Part shown: positions 51,021 to 60,579 of the stretch, one piece after another | Numbering within the stretch: the first letter of the stretch is position 1 | Layout of the letters: each line of letters begins with the position of its first letter | NCBI GenBank assembly: GCA_016722525.1 | Contig: JADKJB010000015.1 | Location: 88,066 to 152,065, forward strand | From: Bacteroidota bacterium | Lineage (GTDB): Bacteria; Bacteroidota; Bacteroidia; AKYH767-A; OLB10 | Length of the DNA stretch: 64,000 bases | Reading direction: 5' to 3' | Position numbers and translations under genes: made by a program | Notes under the pieces: generated by a model | What the model saw: only the letters and a program-made list of their open reading frames with translations | Told to the model about the DNA's origin: nothing | The model's database searches: none

Positions 51021-51156
51021 GGCTTTACACATCCTTGACTCTGTCATGTTGGCAGAATGGTCGGTATGGGACAAAGTAAATTGGTGTTGGGTGTGTATTA
51101 AATTTTATTTAAAGGTCGTTGTACAATCACCGATTAAAGATTTCATCAACTTCAGC

Positions 51157-51164
51157 TATCTTTG
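51157..51164 (+). promoter_or_regulatory. -7 box of the trmD promoter
   Basis: TATCTTTG matches TAnnTTTG and is 14 bases before the ATG. No good -33 TTTG is seen at the right distance. Confidence 0.4.
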
Positions 51165-51178
51165 TTTTTTCAACCAAT

Positions 51179-51853
51179 ATGATCCGATTTGATATTATTA
51201 CAGTCCTGCCTGAACTTTTGGAGAGTCCATTCAATCATTCTATTTTAAAACGGGCACAAAGCAAAGGTCTGGTGGAGGTTAATCTCGTTCAACTCCGAGA
51301 TTATTCCACTAACAAACATAAGTCGGTCGACGATTACGCTTACGGAGGCGGAGCCGGTATGGTGATGATGATCGAACCGATTGCAGCCTGCATTAATGAT
51401 CTGAAATCTAAACGCCAAGAAATCATCTATTTAAGTCCAGATGGTCAAATGCTTGATCAACAATTAAGTAACAGATTATCACTTTCTAAGAATTTACTCC
51501 TGCTTTGTGGTCATTACAAAGGCATTGACGAGCGGATCAGGGAGCATTTTATCACTCGTGAAATATCTATTGGTGACTATGTTTTATCAGGTGGCGAGCT
51601 TGCTGCTGCAGTTTTATGTGATAGCATCATACGATTGGTTCCCGGGGTTTTATCAGATGAAACCTCAGCACTTTACGATTCTTTTCAAGATAATATGATA
51701 GCTCCGCCGGTTTACTCACGTCCGGCTGAATTTAATGGCTGGAAAGTGCCTGATGTGCTCCTTTCAGGTAACGAAAAACTAATAAATGACTGGCGATTTG
51801 AACAGGCGATTCTGCGTACTCGTCAACGTCGACCGGGATTATTAGATGAGTAA
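51179..51853 (+). CDS. trmD: tRNA (guanine-37-N1) methyltransferase TrmD
   Basis: 224 residues from ATG 51179. It methylates G37 of tRNA with S-adenosylmethionine, protecting the reading frame. The SPOUT trefoil knot is visible: 'IYLSPDGQML', 'LLLCGHYKGIDERIREHFI', 'EISIGDYVLSGGELAAAVL', and the C-terminal 'SRPAEFNGWKVPDVLLSGNE' helix. The catalytic Asp of TrmD is within the region 'YDSFQDNMIAPPVYSRPAEF'. Followed by rplS after 100 bases, a widely conserved pairing. Confidence 0.97.
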   Translation: MIRFDIITVLPELLESPFNHSILKRAQSKGLVEVNLVQLRDYSTNKHKSVDDYAYGGGAGMVMMIEPIAACINDLKSKRQEIIYLSPDGQMLDQQLSNRLSLSKNLLLLCGHYKGIDERIREHFITREISIGDYVLSGGELAAAVLCDSIIRLVPGVLSDETSALYDSFQDNMIAPPVYSRPAEFNGWKVPDVLLSGNEKLINDWRFEQAILRTRQRRPGLLDE

Positions 51854-51953
51854 GAGTAAAAATATTTTAACAATGCTATTTTGAGTTAAAATTTTTCTTA
51901 ATATTGCAGTTCCAATTCCGGAAAGGCCAATTTGGCCAAAATTGCTGAAAATC

Positions 51954-52301
51954 ATGGACTTAGTTAAATTTGCTGAAGAAACACTCACCGAGAAAAAAGA
52001 TATTCCTGCTTTCAAAGCTGGTGATACTATAACGGTTGTTTATAAAATTAAAGAGGGTACCAAAGAGCGTGAACAGATGTTCCAGGGTGTTGTTATACAG
52101 CGCAAAGGTCATAACACGACTCAAACTTTCACTGTTAGGAAAATTTCTAACGGAGTGGGCGTAGAAAGAATTTTTCCTCTTTACAGTCCTAAAATATCGC
52201 GTATTGAATTGAATAAACGTGGTGTGGTGCGCAGAGCTAAAATTTTCTATCTCCGTGAAATATTCGGTAAAAAAGCCCGTATCGAAGAAAAAAGAATGTA
52301 A
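51954..52301 (+). CDS. rplS: Ribosomal protein L19
   Basis: 115 residues from ATG 51954; a TTG 12 bases upstream is less likely. Typical L19 text: 'PAFKAGDTITVVYKIKEGTKEREQMFQGVVIQRKGHNTTQTFTVRKISNGVGVERIFPLYSPKISRIELNKRGVVRRAKIFYLRE'. L19 lies at the 30S-50S interface. The gene follows trmD and is closed by a strong terminator. Confidence 0.98.
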   Translation: MDLVKFAEETLTEKKDIPAFKAGDTITVVYKIKEGTKEREQMFQGVVIQRKGHNTTQTFTVRKISNGVGVERIFPLYSPKISRIELNKRGVVRRAKIFYLREIFGKKARIEEKRM

Positions 52302-52320
52302 TCCTTCATTACAACTATAC

Positions 52321-52347
52321 AAAGCTCCCAATCGGGAGCTTTTTTTA
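52321..52347 (+). terminator. Rho-independent terminator of trmD-rplS
   Basis: AAAGCTCCC pairs with GGGAGCTTT around an AATC loop, followed by seven T. Confidence 0.93.
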
Positions 52348-52430
52348 TTTTAGGCACTTTGTTTTTACCTGCATGTTGCAGCATTCAACTTTAAGCAAAC
52401 CCTACCCTTTGCTGTGTTGTAAACACCACC

Positions 52431-52460
52431 TTTCAGCACCGACTATTTTCACTAATTTTG
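52431..52460 (+). promoter_or_regulatory. Candidate uvrA promoter
   Basis: TAATTTTG at 52453-52460 matches TAnnTTTG, with TTTC at 52431-52434 about 18 bases upstream as a weak -33. The start codon is 26 bases downstream. No copy of the S24 operator word is seen here. Confidence 0.5.
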
Positions 52461-52485
52461 CGCCCTCAAATTCCCATCTTTTTAT

Positions 52486-55356
52486 ATGAAGTTTAGTCCT
52501 GATCTCGATCCTAAAAAATATATAATCATAAAAGGTGCTGCAGTCCACAATTTAAAAAAAGTGGATGTAGCTATTCCCAGGAATCATTTCGTTGTAATAA
52601 CCGGCCTTTCCGGTTCCGGTAAGTCGTCTCTGGCTTTTGATACGCTGTACGCCGAGGGCCAGCGCCGGTACGTAGAAAGTCTCTCCTCCTACGCCCGTCA
52701 GTTTATAGGCCGCATGGACAAACCGGAGGTGGAGTACATCAAAGGAATTGCTCCGGCTATAGCCATTGAACAAAAAGTAAATGTTCGGAATCCCAGATCT
52801 ACTGTGGGCACAACTACTGAGATTTACGACTATCTCAAGTTGCTTTTCGCACGGATTGGAACAACCATATCTCCTGTTTCCGGTGTTGAAGTGAAAAAGA
52901 ATACTGTTTCAGACATAGTCGATTTCTCAAAAAAATTAGCTGCCAATTCAAAGGTCATGTTGTTTTTCCCGCTTACGGCTATGAAAGACCGAAGCCATAA
53001 AGATGAATTGAATATTCTTTTGCAAAAAGGCTTTACAAGAGTGAAAATTAAAGAAGATGTTGTTAAAATCGAGGATTTATTAGATCAAATATCAACTAAG
53101 AAACCGATCAAAGGGAAGTCTAAAACTACAGATGAAAACAATTCCTTTCAGGTACTCGTCGACAGATTTATTACCGAAAAGGAGGGCTCCGATGAATCAG
53201 AAGCCCGGATAGCGGATTCAGCTCAGACAGCTTTTTATGAAGGACATGGAACCTGTATTTGTGAGTGGGAAACACCTACCGGGAAAAAAGGAAGTATAGC
53301 TTTCAGCAACCGTTTCGAAGCTGACGGCATTTTGTTTGAAGAACCCTCCACCCTCCTATTTAGTTTCAACAATCCCTTTGGAGCTTGTCGCAAATGCGAA
53401 GGGTTTGGAAGTGTAATAGGAATAGATGAGGATCTCGTTATACCGGATAAAAGTATTTCGGTATTTGATGGCGCTATTGTAGCCTGGCGAGGTGAAAAAA
53501 TGAAAGAATGGAATGATGCATTGATCAAAGTAGCTAACAAATTCGATTTCCCTATTCATCGTCCAATATATGAACTAAATCAGCTCGACCGCCAACTGCT
53601 ATGGTCCGGGAACAAGTACTTTAAAGGGCTGAATGAGTTTTTTAAACATATTGAAGAACAAAGTTATAAAATTCAATATCGGGTAATGTTGTCGAGGTAC
53701 CGTGGTAAAACAACATGTCCTGATTGCTTGGGTTCACGCTTGCGGAAAGATGCCAATTATGTTAAAATTGGTGGCAAATCAATTACTGAGCTGGTGCTGA
53801 TGCCCGTTACGGAGGGGCTTGATTTTTTCCGTAAATTAAAGTTGAATAATCACCAACAAAAAATTGCTTCCCGTATCCTTATAGAAGTAGTAAATCGTCT
53901 CACCTTTCTGGATGATGTTGGTTTGGGGTATCTCACACTCAACAGGCTTTCCAATACCTTATCGGGAGGTGAATCGCAACGGATCAACCTGGCAACATCA
54001 TTAGGATCGAGCCTGGTTGGGTCCATGTATATTTTAGATGAACCAAGTATAGGTTTGCACTCAAGGGATACAGAACGATTAATTAAGGTACTTAAATCGC
54101 TGCAAATAATGGGCAACACACTCATTGTTGTTGAACACGACGAAGATATTATGAAAGCAGCTGATCAGTTAATTGATATTGGCCCTATGGCAGGGTCACT
54201 GGGAGGTGAACTTGTTTTTCAAGGTACTTTTAATGAAATGATGCGTGATAGTAAAAGCCTTACCGCTCAATATCTCAACCATCAAATGGAAATTCCTGTT
54301 CCCGATCGCAGAAGGAGATGGAAACAGTATATTGAAATACTGGGAGCCAGAGAAAACAATCTAAAAAATGTGAATGTAAAATTTCCATTGGGTGTTTTAA
54401 CAGTAGTTACAGGTGTGAGTGGTTCGGGAAAAACTTCATTGGTAAAAAAAATTCTCTATCCTGCATTAAAAAAAATGTCGGGTGGATACGGCGAACAAAC
54501 CGGCAATTTCGATCGAATAGCAGGTGATTTTAATTCTATTACTGATGCTGAAATGGTAGATCAGAATCCAATAGGAAAATCATCCAGGTCGAACCCTGTG
54601 ACCTATGTAAAAGCATATGATGAAATTAGAGCGCTATTTTCAGAAATGCCCTTAGCCAAAAACCGCAATTTAAAACCTTCCCACTTTTCATTTAACGTGG
54701 ATGGTGGCAGATGCGATGCTTGTCAGGGCGAGGGTTATCTTACAATTGAAATGCAATTCATGGCCGATATTCATTTGAAATGCGAGGCTTGTGGCGGTAA
54801 ACGATTTAAAGAGGAGATTCTGGCGATCGAATTCAATGAAAAAAACATTGATGATATTCTTCAAATGACTGTTGATGATGCACTCCTATTTTTTGGAAGT
54901 CCGGTGAAAACCAAATACAGTAACCAACTTGATAAAATTGTAACCAAACTAAAGCCTCTGGCTGATGTTGGCCTGGGTTATGTACGACTCGGGCAATCGT
55001 CAAATACACTCAGCGGTGGTGAGGCTCAAAGGATCAAATTGGCATCGTTCATCAGCAAAGGCAATAGTGCTTCTTCCACTCTCTTTGTTTTCGATGAGCC
55101 CACCACCGGATTACATTTCCACGATATCAATAAATTGATGGATGCCTTTAATGCACTACTCAAACAAGGGAACACCATTATTGTGATAGAACATAATATG
55201 GAAATTATTAAGTGTGCCGATTGGGTCATTGATCTCGGTCCCGATGGTGGTAACCAAGGAGGGCATCTGGTTTTTGAAGGTACACCTGAGGATATGGTGA
55301 AATGTAAGGAGTCAATTACCGGTGGTTATTTGAAAGAGAAATTGAAAAAAAGGTGA
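52486..55356 (+). CDS. uvrA: Excinuclease ABC subunit UvrA
   Basis: 956 residues, intact. It recognises bulky DNA lesions with UvrB in nucleotide excision repair. ATPase I: Walker A 'GLSGSGKSS' (residues 40-48), signature 'LSGGESQRINLA'. ATPase II: 'GVSGSGKTS', signature 'LSGGEAQRIKLA', with Walker B 'LFVFDEPTTGLH'. Zinc-binding pairs are present at 'CRKC', 'CPDC', 'CDACQGEG' and 'CEACGG'. The first CxxC pair of the N-terminal zinc module found in E. coli is missing; my recollection is that this is common in Bacteroidota UvrA. Separate promoter upstream. Confidence 0.97.
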   Translation: MKFSPDLDPKKYIIIKGAAVHNLKKVDVAIPRNHFVVITGLSGSGKSSLAFDTLYAEGQRRYVESLSSYARQFIGRMDKPEVEYIKGIAPAIAIEQKVNVRNPRSTVGTTTEIYDYLKLLFARIGTTISPVSGVEVKKNTVSDIVDFSKKLAANSKVMLFFPLTAMKDRSHKDELNILLQKGFTRVKIKEDVVKIEDLLDQISTKKPIKGKSKTTDENNSFQVLVDRFITEKEGSDESEARIADSAQTAFYEGHGTCICEWETPTGKKGSIAFSNRFEADGILFEEPSTLLFSFNNPFGACRKCEGFGSVIGIDEDLVIPDKSISVFDGAIVAWRGEKMKEWNDALIKVANKFDFPIHRPIYELNQLDRQLLWSGNKYFKGLNEFFKHIEEQSYKIQYRVMLSRYRGKTTCPDCLGSRLRKDANYVKIGGKSITELVLMPVTEGLDFFRKLKLNNHQQKIASRILIEVVNRLTFLDDVGLGYLTLNRLSNTLSGGESQRINLATSLGSSLVGSMYILDEPSIGLHSRDTERLIKVLKSLQIMGNTLIVVEHDEDIMKAADQLIDIGPMAGSLGGELVFQGTFNEMMRDSKSLTAQYLNHQMEIPVPDRRRRWKQYIEILGARENNLKNVNVKFPLGVLTVVTGVSGSGKTSLVKKILYPALKKMSGGYGEQTGNFDRIAGDFNSITDAEMVDQNPIGKSSRSNPVTYVKAYDEIRALFSEMPLAKNRNLKPSHFSFNVDGGRCDACQGEGYLTIEMQFMADIHLKCEACGGKRFKEEILAIEFNEKNIDDILQMTVDDALLFFGSPVKTKYSNQLDKIVTKLKPLADVGLGYVRLGQSSNTLSGGEAQRIKLASFISKGNSASSTLFVFDEPTTGLHFHDINKLMDAFNALLKQGNTIIVIEHNMEIIKCADWVIDLGPDGGNQGGHLVFEGTPEDMVKCKESITGGYLKEKLKKR

Positions 55357-55439
55357 GCTTATAGTTCGGCATTTCGCTACCTTCCCCGCTTCACATCATT
55401 AACTAATCGTACCCTTTACGAAGGAAATGCACACAAAAA

Positions 55440-56449
55440 TTATTTCTGCAAATTGATTAGTGGATTCACTTTTTTGAAGAACAACGGCGGGAACATTGCA
55501 TAATAAATCATAGACACGTAACCTCCCGGTAAAACCGGACTATTTTCATAGGATTGCAAGGTGTGATAAGGCTTGGATGCATAATAGTGATGATCGGCAT
55601 GACGACTCAGATCAATGAGGAAAAAGCGACTGATGAGACGATCAGTTTGCCACGAGTGCACTTCAGTAACACGTTCTTTTTCACGGCGGGTAAGTCCGTA
55701 ATGTTCAATGTAGTTAGTATACTCTAACAGAAAGTTGGCAAAAAATCCCTGAATGAGGTAAATGAACAAAACCATAGGTCCAAACAATACCACCAGTAAA
55801 CACCAAACCACTACCTGCAAAGCGATTGATCCAATCACATAGTTTGAAAACGACCAGGCGGATTTACCATCAGCCTTGAGCCTGTTTGCTTCCACCTTAA
55901 AGGAACTTTTAATTTGTCCTATTGTGGAGCGAATGAAAAATGAATATAAATTTTCATTATACCTGGCTGTGGCCGGATCCATTTCCGTACCGACCCATTT
56001 ATGATGTACTTTAAGATGATCGATGTAAAAATAAGTGTTACAGGTAGAGAACAAGAGAAACTGCCCTAACCTTCGCATCCACGTACTTTTCTGTGAACCA
56101 GTTCGTGTGCAATTACTATTGCTGATGAACCTGAATTAACTCCTACAGATAATCCGAGTAAAAGAAACTGAATTAGATTGTAATCGAATTGAACAATTGA
56201 ATAGACCATGGTAGCCAGGCATATTACCTGTGTAAAAACATGCATCAAAAGAATTCCATCCGGAAACCAATCAGTTTCTTCTGTTTGATTACTCTTATCT
56301 TCCGGAATAAAAATCTCTAATACAGCTAGTACTCCAAGAGAAAAAGCAACATTTAATGCTACCCACCAACCTCCTGATAAGTTACCCGCTATTACGAACA
56401 GTGAGGGGGTTAAACTCCATAAGTACTTATAATTTCTGGATCGTTTCAT
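55440..56449 (-). CDS. AlkB-type membrane di-iron hydroxylase, one frame break
   Basis: From 56449: hydrophobic N-terminus with several helices. The histidine boxes of the alkane 1-monooxygenase/xylene monooxygenase group are all present: 'IAHELVHRK', 'IDHLKVHHKWVGT', 'NYIEHYGL', and 'LSRHADHHYYASKPYHTL'. The frame stops after 'HRKVRGCEG' and resumes 'RRLGQFLLF' after a one-base shift in an A run near 56070 (HRKSTWMRRLGQF). About 336 residues; classic AlkB is about 400. It would hydroxylate a terminal methyl of an alkyl chain using rubredoxin-type electrons; none is encoded nearby. The substrate is not readable. Confidence 0.88.
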
Positions 56450-56596
56450 TTCAATAGCAAATTTAACGCTCTAAATGGTTTTAAATGGCAAACCTCCAAA
56501 TTTATCACCACCCCCAAAACAAATCCTTTTAGCAACAACCTTGTCTTAAATAATTACATTTCAATCTTTTAAGAAAATGTTAATAAAATTATTAAT

Positions 56597-56633
56597 TATA
56601 TGTTATAACATATATGTTTAAACACTATTTTTG
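56597..56633 (+). promoter_or_regulatory. YceI promoter with an 18-bp palindrome
   Basis: TATATGTTATAACATATA (56597-56614) is a perfect palindrome. TATTTTTG (56626-56633) matches TAnnTTTG. The palindrome occupies the place of the -33 element, so a MarR-like dimeric repressor site is plausible. Confidence 0.6.
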
Positions 56634-56658
56634 CATCCAACCTAAAAAAACTGAAAAC

Positions 56659-57243
56659 ATGAAGAAAATTATTTTAATGTTGGTAGCTATCCTGGCGGCC
56701 GGACAAATTAATGCACAATCCTTGTGGGCTGTTGATAATACACACTCGCAGGTGCTATTTACTGTTTCACATCTGGTTATATCAGAAGTAACCGGATCAT
56801 TTAAAGCATTCAGTGGCAATATCACCTCATCGAAGCCTGATTTTAGCGATGCAAAAATTGATTTTACTATTGATGTTAATTCAATTAATACGGATAATGA
56901 AATGCGCGACAACCATTTGAAAGGGGATGATTTTTTCAATGCTGGCAAATACCCGAAAATGGTATTTAAGGGTACATCCATGAAAAAAGTGAGCGGCAAT
57001 AAATATGAATTGATTGGAGAGCTCACGATCAGAGATGTAACAAAACCGGTTACCTTGGATGTGACCTATGCCGGAACAGTTAAAGATCCTTGGGGCAATA
57101 CTAAAGCTGGATTTAAGATCAAAGGCAAAATAAATCGTTTCGATTACAATTTAAAATGGAACACCTTAACGGAAGCAGGCGGTGCTGTTGTTGGTGAGGA
57201 AGTTGAACTTACCTGTAATCTGGAATTAGCAGCGGGGAAATAA
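56659..57243 (+). CDS. YceI-family periplasmic lipid/isoprenoid-binding protein
   Basis: 194 residues from ATG 56659 with signal peptide MKKIILMLVAILAAGQINA. The YceI barrel is evident: 'LWAVDNTHSQVLFTVSHLVISEVTGSFKAFSGNI', 'IDFTIDVNSINTDNEMRDNHLKGDDFFNAGKYPKMVFKGTSM', 'YELIGELTIRDVTKPVTLDV' and 'FKIKGKINRFDYNLKWN'. These barrels bind polyisoprenoids or fatty acyl chains in the periplasm. It is not in an operon; a bidirectional terminator follows. Confidence 0.95.
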   Translation: MKKIILMLVAILAAGQINAQSLWAVDNTHSQVLFTVSHLVISEVTGSFKAFSGNITSSKPDFSDAKIDFTIDVNSINTDNEMRDNHLKGDDFFNAGKYPKMVFKGTSMKKVSGNKYELIGELTIRDVTKPVTLDVTYAGTVKDPWGNTKAGFKIKGKINRFDYNLKWNTLTEAGGAVVGEEVELTCNLELAAGK

Positions 57244-57257
57244 ACAGTTTTAATTAC

Positions 57258-57298
57258 AAAAAAAGCCATTCGGGAAAATACCGTTTGGCTTTTTTTTA
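57258..57298. terminator. Bidirectional terminator
   Basis: AAAAAAGCCATTCGG opposes CCGTTTGGCTTTTTTT. It overlaps the stop codon of the convergent minus-strand gene. Confidence 0.85.
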
Positions 57299-57925
57299 TG
57301 GAATTTCTACCACACGTAATGGGTGTTCCTTGTTGAAACGTTCCATATAAGAAAACATTTTTTTCTTCTTCACTTTCAGAGATGTTATTGCCTTATATTC
57401 ATTGTAAAGCAATTCATCGCGTTCCAGAAGATCTTGCAAATTTTCAATGGTATAATCATATATTTCACCCGTTTCCATATCTAAAAAACGATAAGCTGCA
57501 GTGGCTTTAGTTTCGGTTACCACCGGAGCCATATTCCCTTTAATTACCGGATAGGATTCCAGGAAATAACTGATCTGCCCCAGTACCGTTATTTTATGAA
57601 ATTTGTTGCCAATAAACAGAAACAATGTTCCATTATCAATAAATCCCCAAATCGCTTTACGATCCATACTTTTTTTCACAGCAGCAGCATCTTTATAATA
57701 AAGGTTTTCTGTATTAGACCATTGTCTGATTGTAAATACACTGTCGTAGACCGATTTAATGAGCTGGTCCTTTAAAAGATCAGGCAAACCATTTCTAAAA
57801 GCTGAAAAAGTCAAATAAACCCCATCGGGAGGATAGGTAGTATTGTTAGGTTCGAATAATTTTTGCTGCGAGAAGGCAGTCAGTGACGAAACAAGCAGGC
57901 CTAAAAATAGAAGGTAAATTTTCAT
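57296..57925 (-). CDS. Secreted protein of unknown function
   Basis: 209 residues from ATG 57925 (signal peptide MKIYLLFLGLLVSSLTAFSQQ); an upstream in-frame ATG adds only seven residues. Mature part: 'PDGVYLTFSAFRNGLPDLLKDQLIKS', 'AIWGFIDNGTLFLFIGNKFHKITVLGQISYFLESYPV', 'MDRKAIWG', a basic 'LKVKKKKMFSYMERFNKEHPLRVVEIP' end. Mixed alpha/beta, no membrane segment after the signal. I do not recognise a family; similar small periplasmic proteins occur in Bacteroidota. Confidence 0.7.
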   Translation of the reverse strand: MKIYLLFLGLLVSSLTAFSQQKLFEPNNTTYPPDGVYLTFSAFRNGLPDLLKDQLIKSVYDSVFTIRQWSNTENLYYKDAAAVKKSMDRKAIWGFIDNGTLFLFIGNKFHKITVLGQISYFLESYPVIKGNMAPVVTETKATAAYRFLDMETGEIYDYTIENLQDLLERDELLYNEYKAITSLKVKKKKMFSYMERFNKEHPLRVVEIP

Positions 57926-58027
57926 AATAAGTTCAAGTTGGGACAAAGATAATACATAGTAAAAAACCTGGAGTTGTTAGTTAGTGGAATAAACTCTTTA
58001 TTTTGCACCACCATTTAAAAACACCAG

Positions 58028-59257
58028 TTGACCGAAATTCTATATCTTTCTTATGATGGCATGACCGATCCCTTAGGTCAATCGCAGGTAATCCCCTATT
58101 TGGCAGGGTTGTCAAAGTTGGGATATCATTTTCATTTAATCAGCTTTGAAAAGAGCGAGAACTTCAGGAAAGAGCACAATCACATTCTGGAACTGATGCG
58201 CAGCCATCAAATTGAGTGGCATCCCTTAACCTACACGAAAAAACCACCTGTAATCAGCACCATGCGTGATTTGTCGCGTATGAAAAAACGATCGGCAGAA
58301 ATCATTGCTAAGCATGATATTCAACTGGTACATTGCAGAAGTTATATCAGCGGTTTGGCCGGAATAGCATTAAAAGAAAAATTTGGAATCCAATTCCTAT
58401 TCGATATGAGAGGATTTTGGGCCGATGAAAGAGTGGAAGGAGGTTTATGGAATCTGACAAACCCTATGTACAAAGCGGTATATAAGTTTTTCAAGAATAA
58501 AGAAAAAGAAATGTTCTCCAAGGCCGATGCTGTAGTTAGTCTGACCGAAAATGCAAAAAACATCATCGATTCATGGAATTTCAGAAAACCCGAACAACTA
58601 CCTATCAGCATTATTCCATGTTGTGCCGATCTTGATCATTTCAACCCTGGAGCAGTTAATCAGGTAGATGTTGAAAAAATGAGGCACAAACTTAAGATTC
58701 CTGTCAACATCCCTGTTATAAGTTACTTGGGTGCAATAGGTACCTGGTATATGTTAGATGAAATGTTGGATTTCTTCCGCATTTTTATTCAAAAATACCC
58801 TCAGGCGATTTTCCTTTTTATATCTCATGAACCTTTTCATAACATTACAGAAAAAGCTACCCGTCGGGGTATCCCAATGGAGAATTTGCGTCATTTGGGA
58901 GCACGAAGAACGGAGGTTCCTGTGGCACTCAGCCTTAGTGATACAGCCCTGTTTTTTATCCGGCCTACCTTTTCCAAAAAGGCCTCTTCGCCAACCAAGC
59001 AGGGAGAAATAATGGGTATGGGTATTCCGCTTATTTGTAATACTGGTATTGGTGACACCGATCATGTAGTAGAACGCTATGGAGCCGGTTTGACCGTCGA
59101 CCTTACTAATAAAGATGCTATGCAAATGGCTGTTGATGGGTATTCCGCTCTTGCAGCTATTCCGAAAATAACTATTATTAAAGGAGCCGAAGATTTTTTT
59201 TCGCTTTCATCGGGTGTTCAAAAATATGCAGCTATTTACAGCAAGTTGCTGAATTGA
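58028..59257 (+). CDS. Family 4 glycosyltransferase
   Basis: 409 residues. Its N-terminus 'ILYLSYDGMTDPLGQSQVIPYLAGLSKLGYHFHLIS' is typical of GT4 enzymes starting MxxILYLSYDGM; here the start appears to be TTG 58028, in frame, with no ATG before it. The C-terminal GT-B domain contains 'VISYLGAIGTWYMLDEMLDFF', 'MENLRHLGARRTEVPVALSLSDTALFFIRPTFSKKASSPTKQGEIMGMGIPLICNTGIGDTDHVV' with the nucleotide-sugar-binding Lys-rich loop and Glu. It would transfer a sugar onto a surface glycan. Isolated from other glycan genes. Confidence 0.87.
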   Translation: MTEILYLSYDGMTDPLGQSQVIPYLAGLSKLGYHFHLISFEKSENFRKEHNHILELMRSHQIEWHPLTYTKKPPVISTMRDLSRMKKRSAEIIAKHDIQLVHCRSYISGLAGIALKEKFGIQFLFDMRGFWADERVEGGLWNLTNPMYKAVYKFFKNKEKEMFSKADAVVSLTENAKNIIDSWNFRKPEQLPISIIPCCADLDHFNPGAVNQVDVEKMRHKLKIPVNIPVISYLGAIGTWYMLDEMLDFFRIFIQKYPQAIFLFISHEPFHNITEKATRRGIPMENLRHLGARRTEVPVALSLSDTALFFIRPTFSKKASSPTKQGEIMGMGIPLICNTGIGDTDHVVERYGAGLTVDLTNKDAMQMAVDGYSALAAIPKITIIKGAEDFFSLSSGVQKYAAIYSKLLN

Positions 59258-59345
59258 AAAATGTAAAACACTTTTCATTAAATGCATTTTAAGAAATGAA
59301 TAGAACTCTTCGTTTACGCTGAAAATTTTTCAAACCAAAACCAAG

Positions 59346-59819
59346 TTATTTATGATGATAGGGTTCATTTCTGATAATTGTGAAGGCACGGTACAATTGT
59401 TCTACAAAAATTAAACGTACCATTTGATGGGAGAATGTCATTTCAGAGAGTGCTAATTTCAAAGCAGCTTTTTCATAAAGAGACTTGCCAAATCCAAAAG
59501 CTCCACCAATAATAAACACGGGATTTTTATCGCCTGCAACCATCCATTTTTGCAAACTTTTAGCAAAGCCTTCCGACGAATCAGCTTTACCTTTTTCATC
59601 CAACAAGATCACATAGTCCCTCACTCCTATTCTTTTAAGAAAAGCTTCCGCTTCAAGATCCTTTAGCTGATGCGACTGCAAGGACGAAGCTTTTTTAATA
59701 TCAGGAAGGACTTCCAGACTAAAATCAGCATAATGACCAATTCGTTTTACATATTCATCAATACCCTCCACCAGATAAGAGGAGGAGGTTTTACCAATAA
59801 CCATTAACCTTATTTTCAT
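59346..59819 (-). CDS. rlmH: 23S rRNA (pseudouridine-1915-N3) methyltransferase RlmH
   Basis: 157 residues, full length. SPOUT fold: 'IRLMVIGKTSSSYLVEGIDEYVKRI', 'LEVLPDI', 'RVRDYVILLDEKGK' region, 'VFIIGGAFGFGKSLYEKAALKLALSEMTFSHQMVRLIFVEQLYRAFTIIRNEPYHHK' ending in the HHK signature. It methylates a pseudouridine in helix 69 of 23S rRNA. Monocistronic. Confidence 0.97.
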   Translation of the reverse strand: MKIRLMVIGKTSSSYLVEGIDEYVKRIGHYADFSLEVLPDIKKASSLQSHQLKDLEAEAFLKRIGVRDYVILLDEKGKADSSEGFAKSLQKWMVAGDKNPVFIIGGAFGFGKSLYEKAALKLALSEMTFSHQMVRLIFVEQLYRAFTIIRNEPYHHK

Positions 59820-60061
59820 AAATTGATGGTATTAGCAATAGCAATTGGATGGAGCATTTGTTAATTCTGTTAATAAAGTTAACTATATAAGTGATATTCA
59901 ATATTATAAAACAATTAAACCTTTCTTAAATAATAGCAGGATAAAATCCTTACTGAACTTCAAATTCCATTTATTTGTGACTGAGAAACAACATTTTTAC
60001 AGTCTATACCGACGGGTATTTGGCTTGATTTTTGCAAATTAATCGTGAAATTCAAAATTAA

Positions 60062-60454
60062 ATGAAAAAAGTAAATAAAATAGTATTGGTTTTATTGCTT
60101 GCAACAGGATCAGTGATGGCTTCGTTCGATATCTATAATGATATCAGCAATTCCATTCGTTCAGGAGACGCGCGGGCGGTGGCCAGATTTTTTAGTACTA
60201 CTGTTGATCTTACCATACTTAGTCAGGAAGAGGTTTACAGCAAAGCGCAGGCGGAGCAGGTACTCAGAGATTTCTTCTCAAAGAATACACCAAAATCCTT
60301 CAATCTTATTCATAAAGGTGTTTCCAAAGAGGGTGCTAAATACGCAATTGGAAATCTTGTTACTGCTCAGGGCTTGCAATTCCGGACCTATTTTTTTGTA
60401 AAGCAGACGACTTCAGGCGAATTTATTCAGGAGCTACGTTTTGAAAAACAATAA
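60062..60454 (+). CDS. DUF4783 secreted protein
   Basis: 130 residues with a signal peptide (about 1-21, LVLLLATGSVMAS). The NTF2-like pattern 'IYNDISNSIRSGDARAVARFFSTTVDLTIL', 'YSKAQAEQVLRDFFSKNTPKSFNLIHKG', 'YAIGNLVTAQGLQFRTYFFVKQ' matches DUF4783, a Bacteroidota family often next to nadC. Function unknown. A strong terminator separates it from nadC. Confidence 0.92.
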   Translation: MKKVNKIVLVLLLATGSVMASFDIYNDISNSIRSGDARAVARFFSTTVDLTILSQEEVYSKAQAEQVLRDFFSKNTPKSFNLIHKGVSKEGAKYAIGNLVTAQGLQFRTYFFVKQTTSGEFIQELRFEKQ

Positions 60455-60474
60455 AAAGAAATCAATTTAAATGT

Positions 60475-60509
60475 AAAGCCACCGGACAAAGAACCGGTGG
60501 CTTTTTCAA
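60475..60509 (+). terminator. Rho-independent terminator
   Basis: AAAGCCACCGG (60475-60485) pairs with CCGGTGGCTTT (60494-60504), followed by T residues. Confidence 0.93.
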
Positions 60510-60579
60510 TTGTTGCTATTTATCATTCAATTCTTTACAAAATAACTGCATATTTGCATTAAACATTCATTTTGTATTT

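Noticed and set aside
50692..51074. Short open frames on both strands beside trmD
   Set aside because: They are translations of the REP elements and have repeated peptide content without any family match.
59845..60042. A 65-codon frame between rlmH and the DUF4783 gene
   Set aside because: AT-rich, no signal peptide or family feature, and it occupies the expected promoter region of the DUF4783 gene.
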